Assembly (NCBI GenBank): GCA_035765195.1
Contig: DASTYC010000012.1
Coordinates: 62,001-126,000, forward strand
Reading direction: 5' to 3'
Source: CALAED01 sp035765195
GTDB lineage: Bacteria > Actinomycetota > Actinomycetes > Streptosporangiales > Streptosporangiaceae
Length of the DNA: 64,000 bases
A program made the translations under genes and the position numbers. Of this stretch, positions 17,220 through 25,708 are shown in pieces. Positions within the stretch are counted from its first letter, which is position 1. Each line of letters opens with the position of its first letter. A model generated the notes under the pieces. It had not been told where the DNA came from, searched no databases, and saw only the letters and a program-made list of their open reading frames with translations.

Positions 17220-17564
17220 GTGTATAGCATCCATGGCGCGCTCGCCTACTTCTTCTGGATCATCGCGATCATCGCGTTCATCGTCGAGGTATACGCGCTG
17301 ATCGATGCCATCCGGGTGCCCGCAGAGGCCTACACGGCGGCCAGCAAGCAGACCAAGAAGCTGTGGCTGCTCATCCTCGGGATCGCGAACGTGGTCGGGC
17401 TGGCCGGGGCGGCCGCCGTCTTGTCGATCCTGTCGATCCTGCCCATCGTGGCCTTCATCGTCGCCGCGATCTACCTCGCCGACGTGCGCCCCGCCGTGGC
17501 GACCTATCGCGGCAGGGGCAGGCCCGGCGGCGGCTCCAACATGGGCCCGTACGGCCCCTGGTGA
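17220..17564 (+). CDS. DUF2516 membrane protein
   Basis: The 114-residue protein has three hydrophobic segments separated by EAYTAASKQTKKLWLLILG, a hallmark of DUF2516 (Rv0476 family). It ends YLADVRPAV plus a Gly-rich tail. The order XRE-hbhA-DUF2516 is the same as in Mycobacterium, which supports a shared process. The start is GTG with no good SD; TAGGCT at 17149-17154 may be its own -10 box. Confidence 0.82.
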   Translation: MYSIHGALAYFFWIIAIIAFIVEVYALIDAIRVPAEAYTAASKQTKKLWLLILGIANVVGLAGAAAVLSILSILPIVAFIVAAIYLADVRPAVATYRGRGRPGGGSNMGPYGPW

Positions 17565-17651
17565 CCCGCCAGACGTAACCCCGGCGGCCCCGGCACCCCC
17601 GGGCCCCCCGGACGACCCCGGCCACCGCCGCGGCCGGCGCCGCCCTGTCCG

Positions 17652-18452
17652 TCACGACCCCAGCCGCGGCCGGGTCAACTCCAGCTTGCGCAGGTCGGCG
17701 ATGAAGCGGTCGGCGAAGTAGCGGTTCCCCGCCGCGTTGGGATGCGTGCCGTCGCCGCGGATGTAGGCGGGCGCGTTCCCGATGCCCGAGCGGATGTCTC
17801 CGGTGATCCACTGCTCGGCGAGGGGATCGATGAACGGCATGCGCAGCTCGGCGGCCACGTCTTGGAGCGCGTCCCGGACCTGCAGGCCCTTGGGCGGCGG
17901 GTCGCTGCCCCACAGCGGGCCCATCAGGACCAGCCGGGAGTCGGGCCACCGGCGTTTGATCGCGGTCAGCAGCTGCCGGGCCGCGGTCGTCACCTTGTCG
18001 TAGGAGTGCGGCCAGTCGTTGTGCCCGCCGCTCACCACCACCATGTCGGGCGCCGGCCGCCAGGCCAGCTGCTCGGAGAACAGCTGCGCGAACGTCTGCC
18101 GCGAGCGTCCGGGCGTGACGAACCCGCTCCCGTAGTGGCCGGCGATGATGAGCTGCCACTTGAGCCGGCGCGCCGCGTCGGCGGCGAAAGTCTCCTCGGG
18201 GGTGACGTCCGGCAGCCCGGCGGTGTAGCTGTCGCCGAGGATCATCACGACCGGGGCCGGTGCCCGCGCCGCCGTGTCGCCGCCCCCATCGCCGCCGCCG
18301 CCCGCCCCGCCGCGCGCCGCCCCCCGGCCCGTGCCGGCGGCCGGCGCGTCGGCGTTGGCCTTGGACTCTCCCGGCGACGCGCACCCGGAAAGACAGGCCA
18401 GCGCCCAGATCAGCGCCGCGAGCGCCGAGGCACACGGGACGAGACGACGCAC
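17652..18452 (-). CDS. SGNH/GDSL hydrolase lipoprotein
   Basis: The 266-residue secreted esterase-like protein has a lipobox LSGC (Cys24) after a hydrophobic signal, then a Gly/Ala-rich linker. SGNH blocks follow: GDSYT (Ser75), SGGHND and DGTHPNAAG with the Asp/His pair. The family hydrolyses ester bonds in lipids or acylated sugars; the substrate is not predictable. GTG at 18452 has GGGAG just upstream and starts the signal peptide. Confidence 0.88.
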   Translation of the reverse strand: MRRLVPCASALAALIWALACLSGCASPGESKANADAPAAGTGRGAARGGAGGGGDGGGDTAARAPAPVVMILGDSYTAGLPDVTPEETFAADAARRLKWQLIIAGHYGSGFVTPGRSRQTFAQLFSEQLAWRPAPDMVVVSGGHNDWPHSYDKVTTAARQLLTAIKRRWPDSRLVLMGPLWGSDPPPKGLQVRDALQDVAAELRMPFIDPLAEQWITGDIRSGIGNAPAYIRGDGTHPNAAGNRYFADRFIADLRKLELTRPRLGS

Positions 18453-18493
18453 GCTCCCACGCCTTCCGTACTCAGCCCACCCTCGGTCGCCAC

Positions 18494-18499
18494 TAGGGT
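18494..18499 (+). promoter_or_regulatory. -10 box TAGGGT of the AlaX-like gene
   Basis: TAGGGT ends 7 nt before the ATG at 18507, with no SD between, which predicts a leaderless mRNA. Confidence 0.5.
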
Positions 18500-18506
18500 G
18501 ACGCGT

Positions 18507-19241
18507 ATGGAGACAGACCACCACGGGCGGACGCATCGGCTCGAACTCGACGACCAGTCGCTGCGCGAATGGGACGCCATCGTGCTGGAGGCGACGCCCG
18601 AGGGGATAGTCCTCGATCGGTCGGCATTCTATCCAGGCGGCGGCGGCCAGCCGCCCGATCACGGAGTGTTGCTCTGGCAGGGTGTGCAGACCCGGATCGT
18701 GGGCGTACGCAAGGCCGATGACCTGGTGCTGATCCCCGCGGATGACGACCCGGTGCCGCCGGTGGGGACGGCCGTACTGGGCGCGGTCGAAGACGAACGC
18801 CGCACGGCCCTGATGCGGACCCACTCGGCGCTGCACCTGCTGGGCGGGGTGGTGTTCCGCGACTACGGGTGCCTTGTCACCGGCGGGAACATGGAGCCGC
18901 TGACCGCTCGCATGGATTTCAACCTCACGGAGGTGCCGCCCGGCTTCAAGGAGGCCGTTGAGGCCGCCTGCAACGCCGAGGTCGCGGCCGACCGCAGGAT
19001 CGACATCAAGACGCTGCCGCGCGAGCAGGCGTTCGAGATCCCCGACATCATCCGGACCGCGACCAACCTCGTCCCGCCCGAGGTCAAGGACGTACGGATC
19101 GTCGACATCGTGGGGCTCGACACCCAGGCCGACGGCGGCACCCATGTCGGGTCGACCCGGCAGATCGGGCGGATCGCCGTCGCGAAGGTGGAGAACAAGG
19201 GCCGCGGCTTCCGCCGGGTTCGCATCAAGGTGACCGACTGA
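18507..19241 (+). CDS. AlaX-like alanyl-tRNA editing hydrolase
   Basis: Free-standing editing domains hydrolyse Ser- or Gly-tRNA-Ala. The 244-residue protein contains SAFYPGGGGQPPD and the zinc motif HSALH (His106, His110). The second half-site is DGGTH (Asp209, His213) where most AlaX proteins have CxxxH. The Cys-to-Asp change may alter metal binding. The remaining signature VGSTRQIG is intact. It diverges from the GDSL gene. Confidence 0.85.
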   Translation: METDHHGRTHRLELDDQSLREWDAIVLEATPEGIVLDRSAFYPGGGGQPPDHGVLLWQGVQTRIVGVRKADDLVLIPADDDPVPPVGTAVLGAVEDERRTALMRTHSALHLLGGVVFRDYGCLVTGGNMEPLTARMDFNLTEVPPGFKEAVEAACNAEVAADRRIDIKTLPREQAFEIPDIIRTATNLVPPEVKDVRIVDIVGLDTQADGGTHVGSTRQIGRIAVAKVENKGRGFRRVRIKVTD

Positions 19242-19313
19242 CCGGTCACGTCCCGCGGGCGCGTCCCTCCTGACGCCGGCGGGAATCTCGCCCCTGCCGC
19301 CCCCGATCTCCCA

Positions 19314-19838
19314 TCAGGAACCGACGCCGCCGACGCCGAACGCGTCCTCGAAGGCGTCGTAGACATCCTCGGTGAACAGGACGAACCTGGCCTCAGCCAC
19401 CTTGGTCGGCGTGCTCCGGACCGTGCCGACCGCGATCCGCGCCGCGTCGCGGACCGGCCAGCCGTAGATTCCGGCCGACACGGCCGGGAAGGCCACCGTC
19501 GTCGCGCCGAGTTCGTCCGCGACGCGCAGCGACTCGCGATAGCACGAGATCAGCAGGCCGGAGCGGTCCTCCGATTTCGCGTAGACCGGTCCCGCGGTGT
19601 GGATGACCCATTTCGCCGGGAGCCGGCCGGCGGTCGTGGCGACGGCCTGCCCGGTCGGCAGGCCGGCTAGGTACGCGGTCTCGCGGAGCCGCCGGCATTC
19701 CTCGAGGATGCGCGGTCCGCCCCGGCGATGGACGGCGCCGTCCACCCCGCCACCCCCCAGCAGCGAGGAGTTGGCGGCGTTGACGATGGCGTCCACCCGC
19801 TGCTCGGTGATGTCACCTCGGACGAGAGCGATCTTCAT
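19314..19838 (-). CDS. Macro-domain O-acetyl-ADP-ribose deacetylase
   Basis: The 174-residue single macro domain has IVNAANSSLLGGGGVDGAVHR and, near the C-terminal half, FPAVSAGIYGWP. Both are the ADP-ribose contacts of the YmdB/MacroD class. These enzymes remove ADP-ribose from acyl or protein esters. It stands alone and diverges from the BlaI operon. Confidence 0.93.
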   Translation of the reverse strand: MKIALVRGDITEQRVDAIVNAANSSLLGGGGVDGAVHRRGGPRILEECRRLRETAYLAGLPTGQAVATTAGRLPAKWVIHTAGPVYAKSEDRSGLLISCYRESLRVADELGATTVAFPAVSAGIYGWPVRDAARIAVGTVRSTPTKVAEARFVLFTEDVYDAFEDAFGVGGVGS

Positions 19839-19939
19839 GGCTTCTCTGTCTCCATTGGAACAGGACCTACCGCCACGCTAACGAGAGAGGCGACGAAAAC
19901 GCGCCCGGCGACGGGCGGCGAACCCGACTCCCTCGCTCC

Positions 19940-19960
19940 TACTACCTCACGTAGTACTAC
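19940..19960 (+). promoter_or_regulatory. BlaI-type operator
   Basis: TACTAC-CTCAC-GTAGTA is a perfect inverted repeat (19940-19956) and runs into a second overlapping palindrome GTAGTACTAC. It resembles BlaI/MecI operators (TACxAC...GTAGTA). The -10 TAGGCT follows at 19991-19996, so bound repressor would block transcription. Confidence 0.7.
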
Positions 19961-20004
19961 GGAGAGTGGTGCGACGGCGGCCGGCCACGTTAGGCTGCCG
20001 AGCT

Positions 20005-20385
20005 GTGAAGGGACTCGGAGAGCTGGAACGCACCGTCATGGAGGTCCTGTGGGCCCGCGTCGACGCGGGACAGGGCGCCGCCACGGCTCGCGAGGTCGGC
20101 CGCGCCCTCGCGGACGAACGCGATCTGGCGCACACCACCGTGATGACCGTGCTGGACCGGCTGGCCAAGAAGGGTTTCCTGCACCGCGAACGAGACGGCC
20201 GCGCCTGGCGTTACCGGCCGGTGGCCAGCCGCGCGAGCTACGTCGCCGAGCTCATGCTCGGCGCCCTCGACCTGACCGGCGACAGGAACGCCGCGCTCGC
20301 GCACTTCGCGCGGTCGGTTCCGGCCGACGAGGCCGAGGTGCTCCGCCGGGCGCTCGACGACCTCACGAAGCGGCCGCCGGGATGA
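20005..20385 (+). CDS. BlaI/MecI-family repressor
   Basis: The 126-residue protein has the family winged helix (LGELERTVMEVLWAR, HTTVMTVLDRLAKKGFL) and an acidic C-terminal dimer region. GTG 20005 is preferred to the upstream GTG 19966 because TAGGCT lies 8 nt before it and conservation starts there. The M56 peptidase gene overlaps its stop codon (ATGA), the usual sensor-repressor pairing. Confidence 0.9.
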   Translation: MKGLGELERTVMEVLWARVDAGQGAATAREVGRALADERDLAHTTVMTVLDRLAKKGFLHRERDGRAWRYRPVASRASYVAELMLGALDLTGDRNAALAHFARSVPADEAEVLRRALDDLTKRPPG

Positions 20386-21305
20386 GCGGGGCGGTCCTGC
20401 TCGCGGCGATCGCGGTCGGCACGATCGCCGGGGCGCACGCGTTGTCACAGGCCCGCTGGCCATGGCGGACGCCGCGGACCGCGATCGTGTTGTGGCAGGC
20501 GCTCGGCCTGGCGTGGGGAGTCGCCTCGATCGGCGCGCTGCTCGCCTTCGCGCTGCTGCCATACGAGGCCGGCATCGTGGGCGGGCTGCACCGGGCGGCT
20601 CTCGACGCGGCCGCGGGGCGGCTCGGCGCCAGGCTCGACTCGGCGCACCTGATCGGCCTGCTGGCAGGGCTGGCCCTTGCCGCCGTGCTGCTCATCATGC
20701 AGGGCTGTGCGGGCTATGAGGTGGTGCGGGCGCGGCGCCGGCACCGGGCGTTGCTCAGCCTGGTGGCGCGCGGCGAGCCGTCCGTGCCCGGCGCGCTCAT
20801 CGTGGACTATCCGGCCGCGGCGGCCTACTGCGTGCCGGGCGTCCGGTCGGCCAAGGTCGTGGTGAGCGCGGGCACGCTGGCGCTGCTGGATCGGGCGGAG
20901 CTGGCGGCCGTGCTGGCCCACGAGCGCGCGCACGTACGCGAGCGTCACGACCTGGTGCTGTTGCCGTTCACCTCGTTGCGGCAGATCTTCCCCCGGCTCG
21001 GCCTGGTGGCCCGCTCGCTCGAGGCCGTCAAGCTGCTCATCGAGATGACCGCCGACGACCGGGCGGGGCGGCATCGCGCGCCGCGCGAACTGGCCACCGC
21101 GCTGCTGAGGTTCGCCGCGGCGCATCCCGCCGACGCGCCCTCGGGAGCGCTGGCCGCCGGCTCCGCCGATCCCGGCCCCGTGCTGGCCCGCGTGAACCGC
21201 CTGCTCGATCCGGTGCGCCCGCATCCCGCCGCGCGGCCGGTGGTGCTGTCGGCGGCGGCGCTCATCGCGGTCGTCCCCGTGGTGCTCTACGCGATCCCGC
21301 GCTGA
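20382..21305 (+). CDS. M56-family membrane metallopeptidase
   Basis: The 307-residue protein has several hydrophobic helices and a cytosolic loop with HERAH (His180, Glu181, His184), the M56 zinc site. Unlike BlaR1 it has no C-terminal penicillin-binding sensor domain: it ends after a last helix (VVLSAAALIAVVPVVLYAIP). It is therefore the short actinobacterial type, which presumably cleaves the partner BlaI repressor on an unknown signal. Confidence 0.88.
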   Translation: MSGAVLLAAIAVGTIAGAHALSQARWPWRTPRTAIVLWQALGLAWGVASIGALLAFALLPYEAGIVGGLHRAALDAAAGRLGARLDSAHLIGLLAGLALAAVLLIMQGCAGYEVVRARRRHRALLSLVARGEPSVPGALIVDYPAAAAYCVPGVRSAKVVVSAGTLALLDRAELAAVLAHERAHVRERHDLVLLPFTSLRQIFPRLGLVARSLEAVKLLIEMTADDRAGRHRAPRELATALLRFAAAHPADAPSGALAAGSADPGPVLARVNRLLDPVRPHPAARPVVLSAAALIAVVPVVLYAIPR

Positions 21306-21360
21306 CGGCGCGCGGCGCGCCTGGCTTGCCGGCCGCGCCTGGCGAGATCGTGTCCGCCGG

Positions 21361-22197
21361 TCAGGAGCGCATCTCGGCGAAGCCGGTGCGCCAGGTGGAG
21401 TACTTGGGCTTCCAGCCCAGGTCGTGGGCCTTGGCGTTGGAGACGGGCCGGCCGGTGGCCGCGGCGTGCCGGGCGACCCCGGGCTCGGGCGCGCCGATGA
21501 TGTCGCTGTAGACCGGCAGCCAGTCATTGGCGGTGGCGGGATCGTCGTCGACGATGTTGACCGGTCCGGCCGGCCAGTCGAGCGCGGCGAGCGTCGCCGC
21601 GGCCGCGTCGTCCACGTGCACAAAGGACGTCCATGCCGGCGTCAAGGCGAGCTCACCGGCGCGCACCCGGTCGGCGATGGCGCCGTCAGGGGCGTACCAC
21701 GTGCCGGGCCCGTAGAACGCGCCGTAGCGAAGCACGACCCCGCGCGGCATCGTGGCAACGGCCGTCTCCAGTGCGGCGACCCCGTCGTACGGCGGCGCGC
21801 TGGGATCGAGCGGGTCGTCCTCCACCGCCGGCGTCGGGCCCGGGAGGTACAGCCACGCGATGCTCTGCGCGATCATGGTCTCGACGTCGGCCGCCCGCGC
21901 CGCCGCCACCAGGTTGCGGGTGCCCTCGGCGCGCAGCCGCGAGTTGGCCTTGAAGTCCTCGGCGCTGAGGTCGGTGAGCTGGTGCACGATGACGTCGGGC
22001 CGCTCGGCCGTCACGGCGGCGCGCAGCGCGTCGGCGTCGAAGGCGTCCACGATCAGCGGCCTGGCGCCCAGTTCGGTGAGCGACTCGGCCCGTTCGGGAC
22101 GCCGCGTGGTGCCCGCGACCTCATGCCCCGCGTCAATCAGCAGCGGCACCAGGCTGCGTCCGATGACGCCTGTGGCGCCAGCGACAAGTATCTTCAA
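21361..22197 (-). CDS. NAD-dependent epimerase/dehydratase-like protein
   Basis: The 278-residue extended SDR starts with MKILVAGATGVIGRSLVP (GxxGxxG Rossmann motif). The usual catalytic YxxxK is not obvious: the region reads YDGVAALETAV, so a changed active site is possible. It ends GWKPKYSTWRTGF, common in this family. It may act on a sugar nucleotide or only bind NAD(P). Confidence 0.75.
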   Translation of the reverse strand: MKILVAGATGVIGRSLVPLLIDAGHEVAGTTRRPERAESLTELGARPLIVDAFDADALRAAVTAERPDVIVHQLTDLSAEDFKANSRLRAEGTRNLVAAARAADVETMIAQSIAWLYLPGPTPAVEDDPLDPSAPPYDGVAALETAVATMPRGVVLRYGAFYGPGTWYAPDGAIADRVRAGELALTPAWTSFVHVDDAAAATLAALDWPAGPVNIVDDDPATANDWLPVYSDIIGAPEPGVARHAAATGRPVSNAKAHDLGWKPKYSTWRTGFAEMRS

Positions 22198-22241
22198 GAC
22201 GTACCTCCGGGCATAGCAGGTACCGCGAAATCCCGTCCAAA

Positions 22242-22260
22242 GTCAACTCTGGCAGTTGAC
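22242..22260 (-). promoter_or_regulatory. Inverted repeat over the epimerase promoter
   Basis: GTCAAC-N7-GTTGAC lies upstream of the epimerase gene, and one arm forms a TTGACT -35 on the minus strand. The surrounding 100 bp are AT-richer than the rest. A local regulator site is plausible. Confidence 0.45.
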
Positions 22261-22352
22261 AGCGAAAGTCGACCCCGAGTCGGCCAGAATAATTGACTGA
22301 CTCAGAGCCTAACTCCAACCGATTCACCTAATGCCGCCCCCCGCGGTGATCA

Positions 22353-24086
22353 TCAGCGGCTCGCGTTGCCGAACTCGCGGGTGCCGGTGTCGAGCGTGCT
22401 GAGCCGCACCTGGCCCTCGGGTACGCCGAATACCCGCAAGGTGAGCAGGTCAGCGTCGGTGCTGCGGATGCTCCGCACAGCTTTCATTGTGCACCGCATT
22501 CCAGAGTGATCGGCTTCCATGATCACATAACCGTGGGCGGCCGAATTGAAATACTTCAGGTGCGGGTTGCTGCCGCGCAGCGCCCAGGTCAGCTCCGTCT
22601 CCGGCGGCACGAGGCGGCCGCCGACGCCGAAACTGATCTGCTCCACGAAGTTCGACGACGTGACCGAGCCGCCGAGCAGGCTGACCCCGACCGGCTGCTG
22701 CAGCGGATTGTCGAAGTTGGGCCGTAGATATCCGGCGCCGAACGAATGCAGGTCTCCCGTGATGGCGACGAAGTTCTCCACTCCCCGCATCGCGGTGAGG
22801 ATCCGCGTCCGCTCCGCGGGAAAGCCGTCCCACTGATCGAGGTTCAAGAACACCTCGAGGTTCGGCAGCGTGGGGAACAGCGCCTGGAGATACAGGTTGA
22901 TGAGCTTGAGCTGCATGCACATCACCTCGTTGCCCCACACCTTCCAGGTGGCGGTCGAGGAGGTGATCTGATCGGTGAACCATGCCCGCTGCTCGGCGCC
23001 GAGCATGGTCCGGTCGGGGCTGAGCCGCTCCGCGCATCCGGTCGTCAGGTAGCGCTGCAGCGTGTCGAGCCCGCACGGCGGCCGGCTGCGGAACGACCGC
23101 TCGTCGGTCAGCACGAGGTCCAGCAGGTTGCCGACCTTGAGCGTGCGGTAGATCGTGACCGCGTTGATCGGCCCGCGCCCGGCGTCGAAGGGCACCCCGG
23201 ACATGGAGTACTCGGCCCACGCCTGGACGGCGGCCAGCTTGCGGTCGGGCGCGAAGTTGGCCTGCTCGTCGGTGGTGTCGGTGTCGAAGGCCCCGTAGCT
23301 GTCGTTGGCGAACTCATGGTCGTCCCAGATCTGCACCATCGCGAACCGCTCGTGCAGCCGCTGCAGGTCGGGGTCGCCACGGTAGATCTGGTAGAGCGCC
23401 CGGTAGTCGTCGAGGGTCTCGGCCCTCGTGTTGCCGCTGGGCAGCTTGACCGTGCGGACCTGGTTGTTCTGGAAGCTCGGGTCGCCGGTCGTCTCGTAGA
23501 TGTAGTCGCCGAGGTGGACGATGAAGTCGACGTCCTCGTCGGCCAGGTGGCGCAGCGCGGTGTAGTAGCCGTTGCCGAAGTCCTGGCAGGAGATGTAGCC
23601 GAACCGGACGCTCGCCACGTCGCCCACCGGCAGCGTGCGGAACCGGCCGGTCCTGCTGGCCGTGCCGGCCACGATGAACCGGTAGAAGTACGTCTGGCCG
23701 GGGCGCAGCGCCGCCGGCTCGGCGATCCGCACCTTGACCGTCCAGTCGTGCGCCGCCTCGGCGGTCGTCAGGCCGCGCACCACCGGCGTGGCGAAGGCCT
23801 CGTCCGCGGCGATCTCGTACGCCACCTGCGGCCGCCCGCCGGCGACGGCGGGGTCGACGCGCGTCCACAGCACGATGCCGTCGGCCGCCGGGTCGCCCGA
23901 GCCCACGCTGAGCGGGAAGAACTCCGCCGCCGCGGCCTGCGCCGCCGCGGCCGTACGGGAGCGGACCGCGAACAGCCGCGCCACGTCGTCGGGGGCGCCC
24001 GCCGCCGCGGGCACCGACTCACCGATCGACCAGGTGACGGCGGCGGCGAAGGAGAAACCGAGGAACGTACGGCGCGACAGCGACAC
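22353..24086 (-). CDS. phoD: Secreted alkaline phosphatase/phosphodiesterase PhoD
   Basis: The 577-residue protein has a Tat signal (SRRTFLG, residues 4-10), a PhoD N-terminal domain (FPLSVGSGDP...GIVLWTR) and the metal-binding core. Core motifs include HLGDYIYE, WDDHEFANDSYG and ITGDLHSF. PhoD uses calcium and iron and releases phosphate from esters outside the cell. GTG 24086 has GGAGG 5 nt upstream and starts the Tat signal. phoD is PhoP-controlled in Streptomyces; here only a weak GTTCGTCC-like half-site is seen upstream. Confidence 0.93.
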   Translation of the reverse strand: MSLSRRTFLGFSFAAAVTWSIGESVPAAAGAPDDVARLFAVRSRTAAAAQAAAAEFFPLSVGSGDPAADGIVLWTRVDPAVAGGRPQVAYEIAADEAFATPVVRGLTTAEAAHDWTVKVRIAEPAALRPGQTYFYRFIVAGTASRTGRFRTLPVGDVASVRFGYISCQDFGNGYYTALRHLADEDVDFIVHLGDYIYETTGDPSFQNNQVRTVKLPSGNTRAETLDDYRALYQIYRGDPDLQRLHERFAMVQIWDDHEFANDSYGAFDTDTTDEQANFAPDRKLAAVQAWAEYSMSGVPFDAGRGPINAVTIYRTLKVGNLLDLVLTDERSFRSRPPCGLDTLQRYLTTGCAERLSPDRTMLGAEQRAWFTDQITSSTATWKVWGNEVMCMQLKLINLYLQALFPTLPNLEVFLNLDQWDGFPAERTRILTAMRGVENFVAITGDLHSFGAGYLRPNFDNPLQQPVGVSLLGGSVTSSNFVEQISFGVGGRLVPPETELTWALRGSNPHLKYFNSAAHGYVIMEADHSGMRCTMKAVRSIRSTDADLLTLRVFGVPEGQVRLSTLDTGTREFGNASR

Positions 24087-24163
24087 GGGGACCTCCGGGC
24101 GAGGTATTGGACGAAGGCAACAATGAGGGTGGCGGACGAACGGTGGGTTATCAAGAGATGGCC

Positions 24164-24202
24164 GACGGCGGCCAGGATGGTCCCGAAATCCTGGCCGCCG
24201 TC
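24164..24202 (-). terminator. Terminator of the GH6 gene
   Basis: Fourteen-base perfect arms (GACGGCGGCCAGGA and complement) with an 11-nt loop lie 63 nt after the GH6 stop, separating it from phoD on the same strand. Confidence 0.65.
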
Positions 24203-24264
24203 TTATTCGGTGGTGGTCTTGACGTTGTTTCGTTGTGTCAGCGGAGTGAGCCGGTGCCGGCCGC

Positions 24265-25497
24265 TCAGCGAGCGAGCGGCGGGTTGGCGCGCTGCGCGAG
24301 CCCGAGCGCGTAGTCGGCCCACCAGACGCCCGCGGCGGGATCGACGATGCCGTACTCGGGGTCTTCCGGCCCGGCGGTGCCCCGGGTGCACGATCCGTCG
24401 GACTCACCTGGCCGCTTCACCCACAGCCGCGCGTCGATCAGCGGGTTGCCCGTGTCGGTGGTCGGCCGGATGCCCAGCCCGCGCCCGGGCGGATTGCACC
24501 AGTCCTGGGCGTCGGTGTAGACGCCGGCCGGCGGCGTCCACGGACCTTGCCCGTTGCGGCTGGTGTCCACCACGAAGTGGGTGAGGCGGCGCGCGTCGTT
24601 CGGCACGGCGGCGATGTCGGCGTCGGTGCACGTGGTCGCGCCCGTGCGCATCCGGAAGGCCAGGCACTTCGAGAGATTGGTGCCGTACTCGGCCAGTTCG
24701 GCGTCGCTCCGGTAGTTGGAGACGTTGAGGAAGAAGCCGTCGGCCTTGGCGATCCCGCCCTTGAGCAGCCGGCTCGCCATGCCGAGCTGCTGGTTGGGCA
24801 CGCCGAAGCCGGCGTCGTAGTCGTTGATCTGCTGCCAGGCCGAGTGCCCGGAGTCGATGTAGACGGCCGTGCGCGGCTGCCTGCGCAACGTGGTGATCGC
24901 GTAGTTGACCTCACGGAACCGCTCGTCGACGAGGCTGAAGTCCTCGGGCAGCCCGGTCGATCCGCCGCCGCCCTCGCCGCACCACGCCTCGCTGGACAGC
25001 AGCGCGAGGCCGTCGGGCTCGAGGATGACGACGGCGCGCCGGCCGCCGATGCCCTTGGCGAACGCGCTGATCCATTGCCGGTAGGCCTGTTCGCTCGGCG
25101 CGCCGCCGGCCGAGTACTGCGAACAGTCCCGGCCCGGGATGTAGTAGGCGGCCAGCACAGGCACCTGGTGCGCCCGGGCGGCCGCGGTCACGACCTCATG
25201 GACCTGGCCGCGCACCTCGGCCGGCGTGCCCTTGGTGAACCAGATCGCCTGCGAGATCTTGGCGAGCGAACGCATGGCCGCGGCGTCGGCGGTGCGGCCC
25301 TCCGCGGCCCAGGTCGCCGCCTGGTCGGCCGCGTTCGTGTCGGGCTCGACGTAGAACTGGACGTGTCGTGCGTCGAGCGGGTTCTCATGGCCGGTCGTCG
25401 CCGCGGCGGGTGCGGCCGCGCCGAGGCCCGCGAGCAGCAGGGCCGCCGTGGCCAGCGGCGCGAGCGCGCCCCGGCGAAGAGTACGGGTGAGGTCCAT
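24265..25497 (-). CDS. Secreted GH6 family cellulase
   Basis: The 410-residue protein carries a Sec signal (ALAPLATAALLLAGLGAAAPAAA) and a complete GH6 barrel without a cellulose-binding module. AYYIPGRDCSQYSAGG contains the first conserved Asp and VVILEPDGLALL the catalytic acid. The end shows WVKRPGESDGSC. GH6 enzymes cleave cellulose with inversion, as endoglucanases or non-reducing-end cellobiohydrolases; loop lengths cannot be judged here. A CebR box lies 34 bp upstream. Confidence 0.93.
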   Translation of the reverse strand: MDLTRTLRRGALAPLATAALLLAGLGAAAPAAATTGHENPLDARHVQFYVEPDTNAADQAATWAAEGRTADAAAMRSLAKISQAIWFTKGTPAEVRGQVHEVVTAAARAHQVPVLAAYYIPGRDCSQYSAGGAPSEQAYRQWISAFAKGIGGRRAVVILEPDGLALLSSEAWCGEGGGGSTGLPEDFSLVDERFREVNYAITTLRRQPRTAVYIDSGHSAWQQINDYDAGFGVPNQQLGMASRLLKGGIAKADGFFLNVSNYRSDAELAEYGTNLSKCLAFRMRTGATTCTDADIAAVPNDARRLTHFVVDTSRNGQGPWTPPAGVYTDAQDWCNPPGRGLGIRPTTDTGNPLIDARLWVKRPGESDGSCTRGTAGPEDPEYGIVDPAAGVWWADYALGLAQRANPPLAR

Positions 25498-25530
25498 CGG
25501 CGTGCCTCGGTTTTCTGAGGGGGGTGAGCG

Positions 25531-25544
25531 TGGGAGCGCTCCCA
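25531..25544. promoter_or_regulatory. CebR/CelR operator
   Basis: TGGGAGCGCTCCCA is the exact 14-bp palindrome bound by CebR in Streptomyces and CelR in Thermobifida. These are LacI-type repressors released by cellobiose. It sits 34 bp before the GH6 start. Confidence 0.9.
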
Positions 25545-25708
25545 CGCGACACATCAGATCCTGGCCATATTCGCCGGAAAGCGCAAGAGTCCTCCGACCG
25601 AAACCCGGTGGCCGGGTGGGGTCACGCGCCGAGCGACCACGCACCGCCGCGGGGCCACGCAGCCGGGCCGGGCCGGCCCGGGGAGCCGGCCGGGCCCCGC
25701 GGCGGTGC

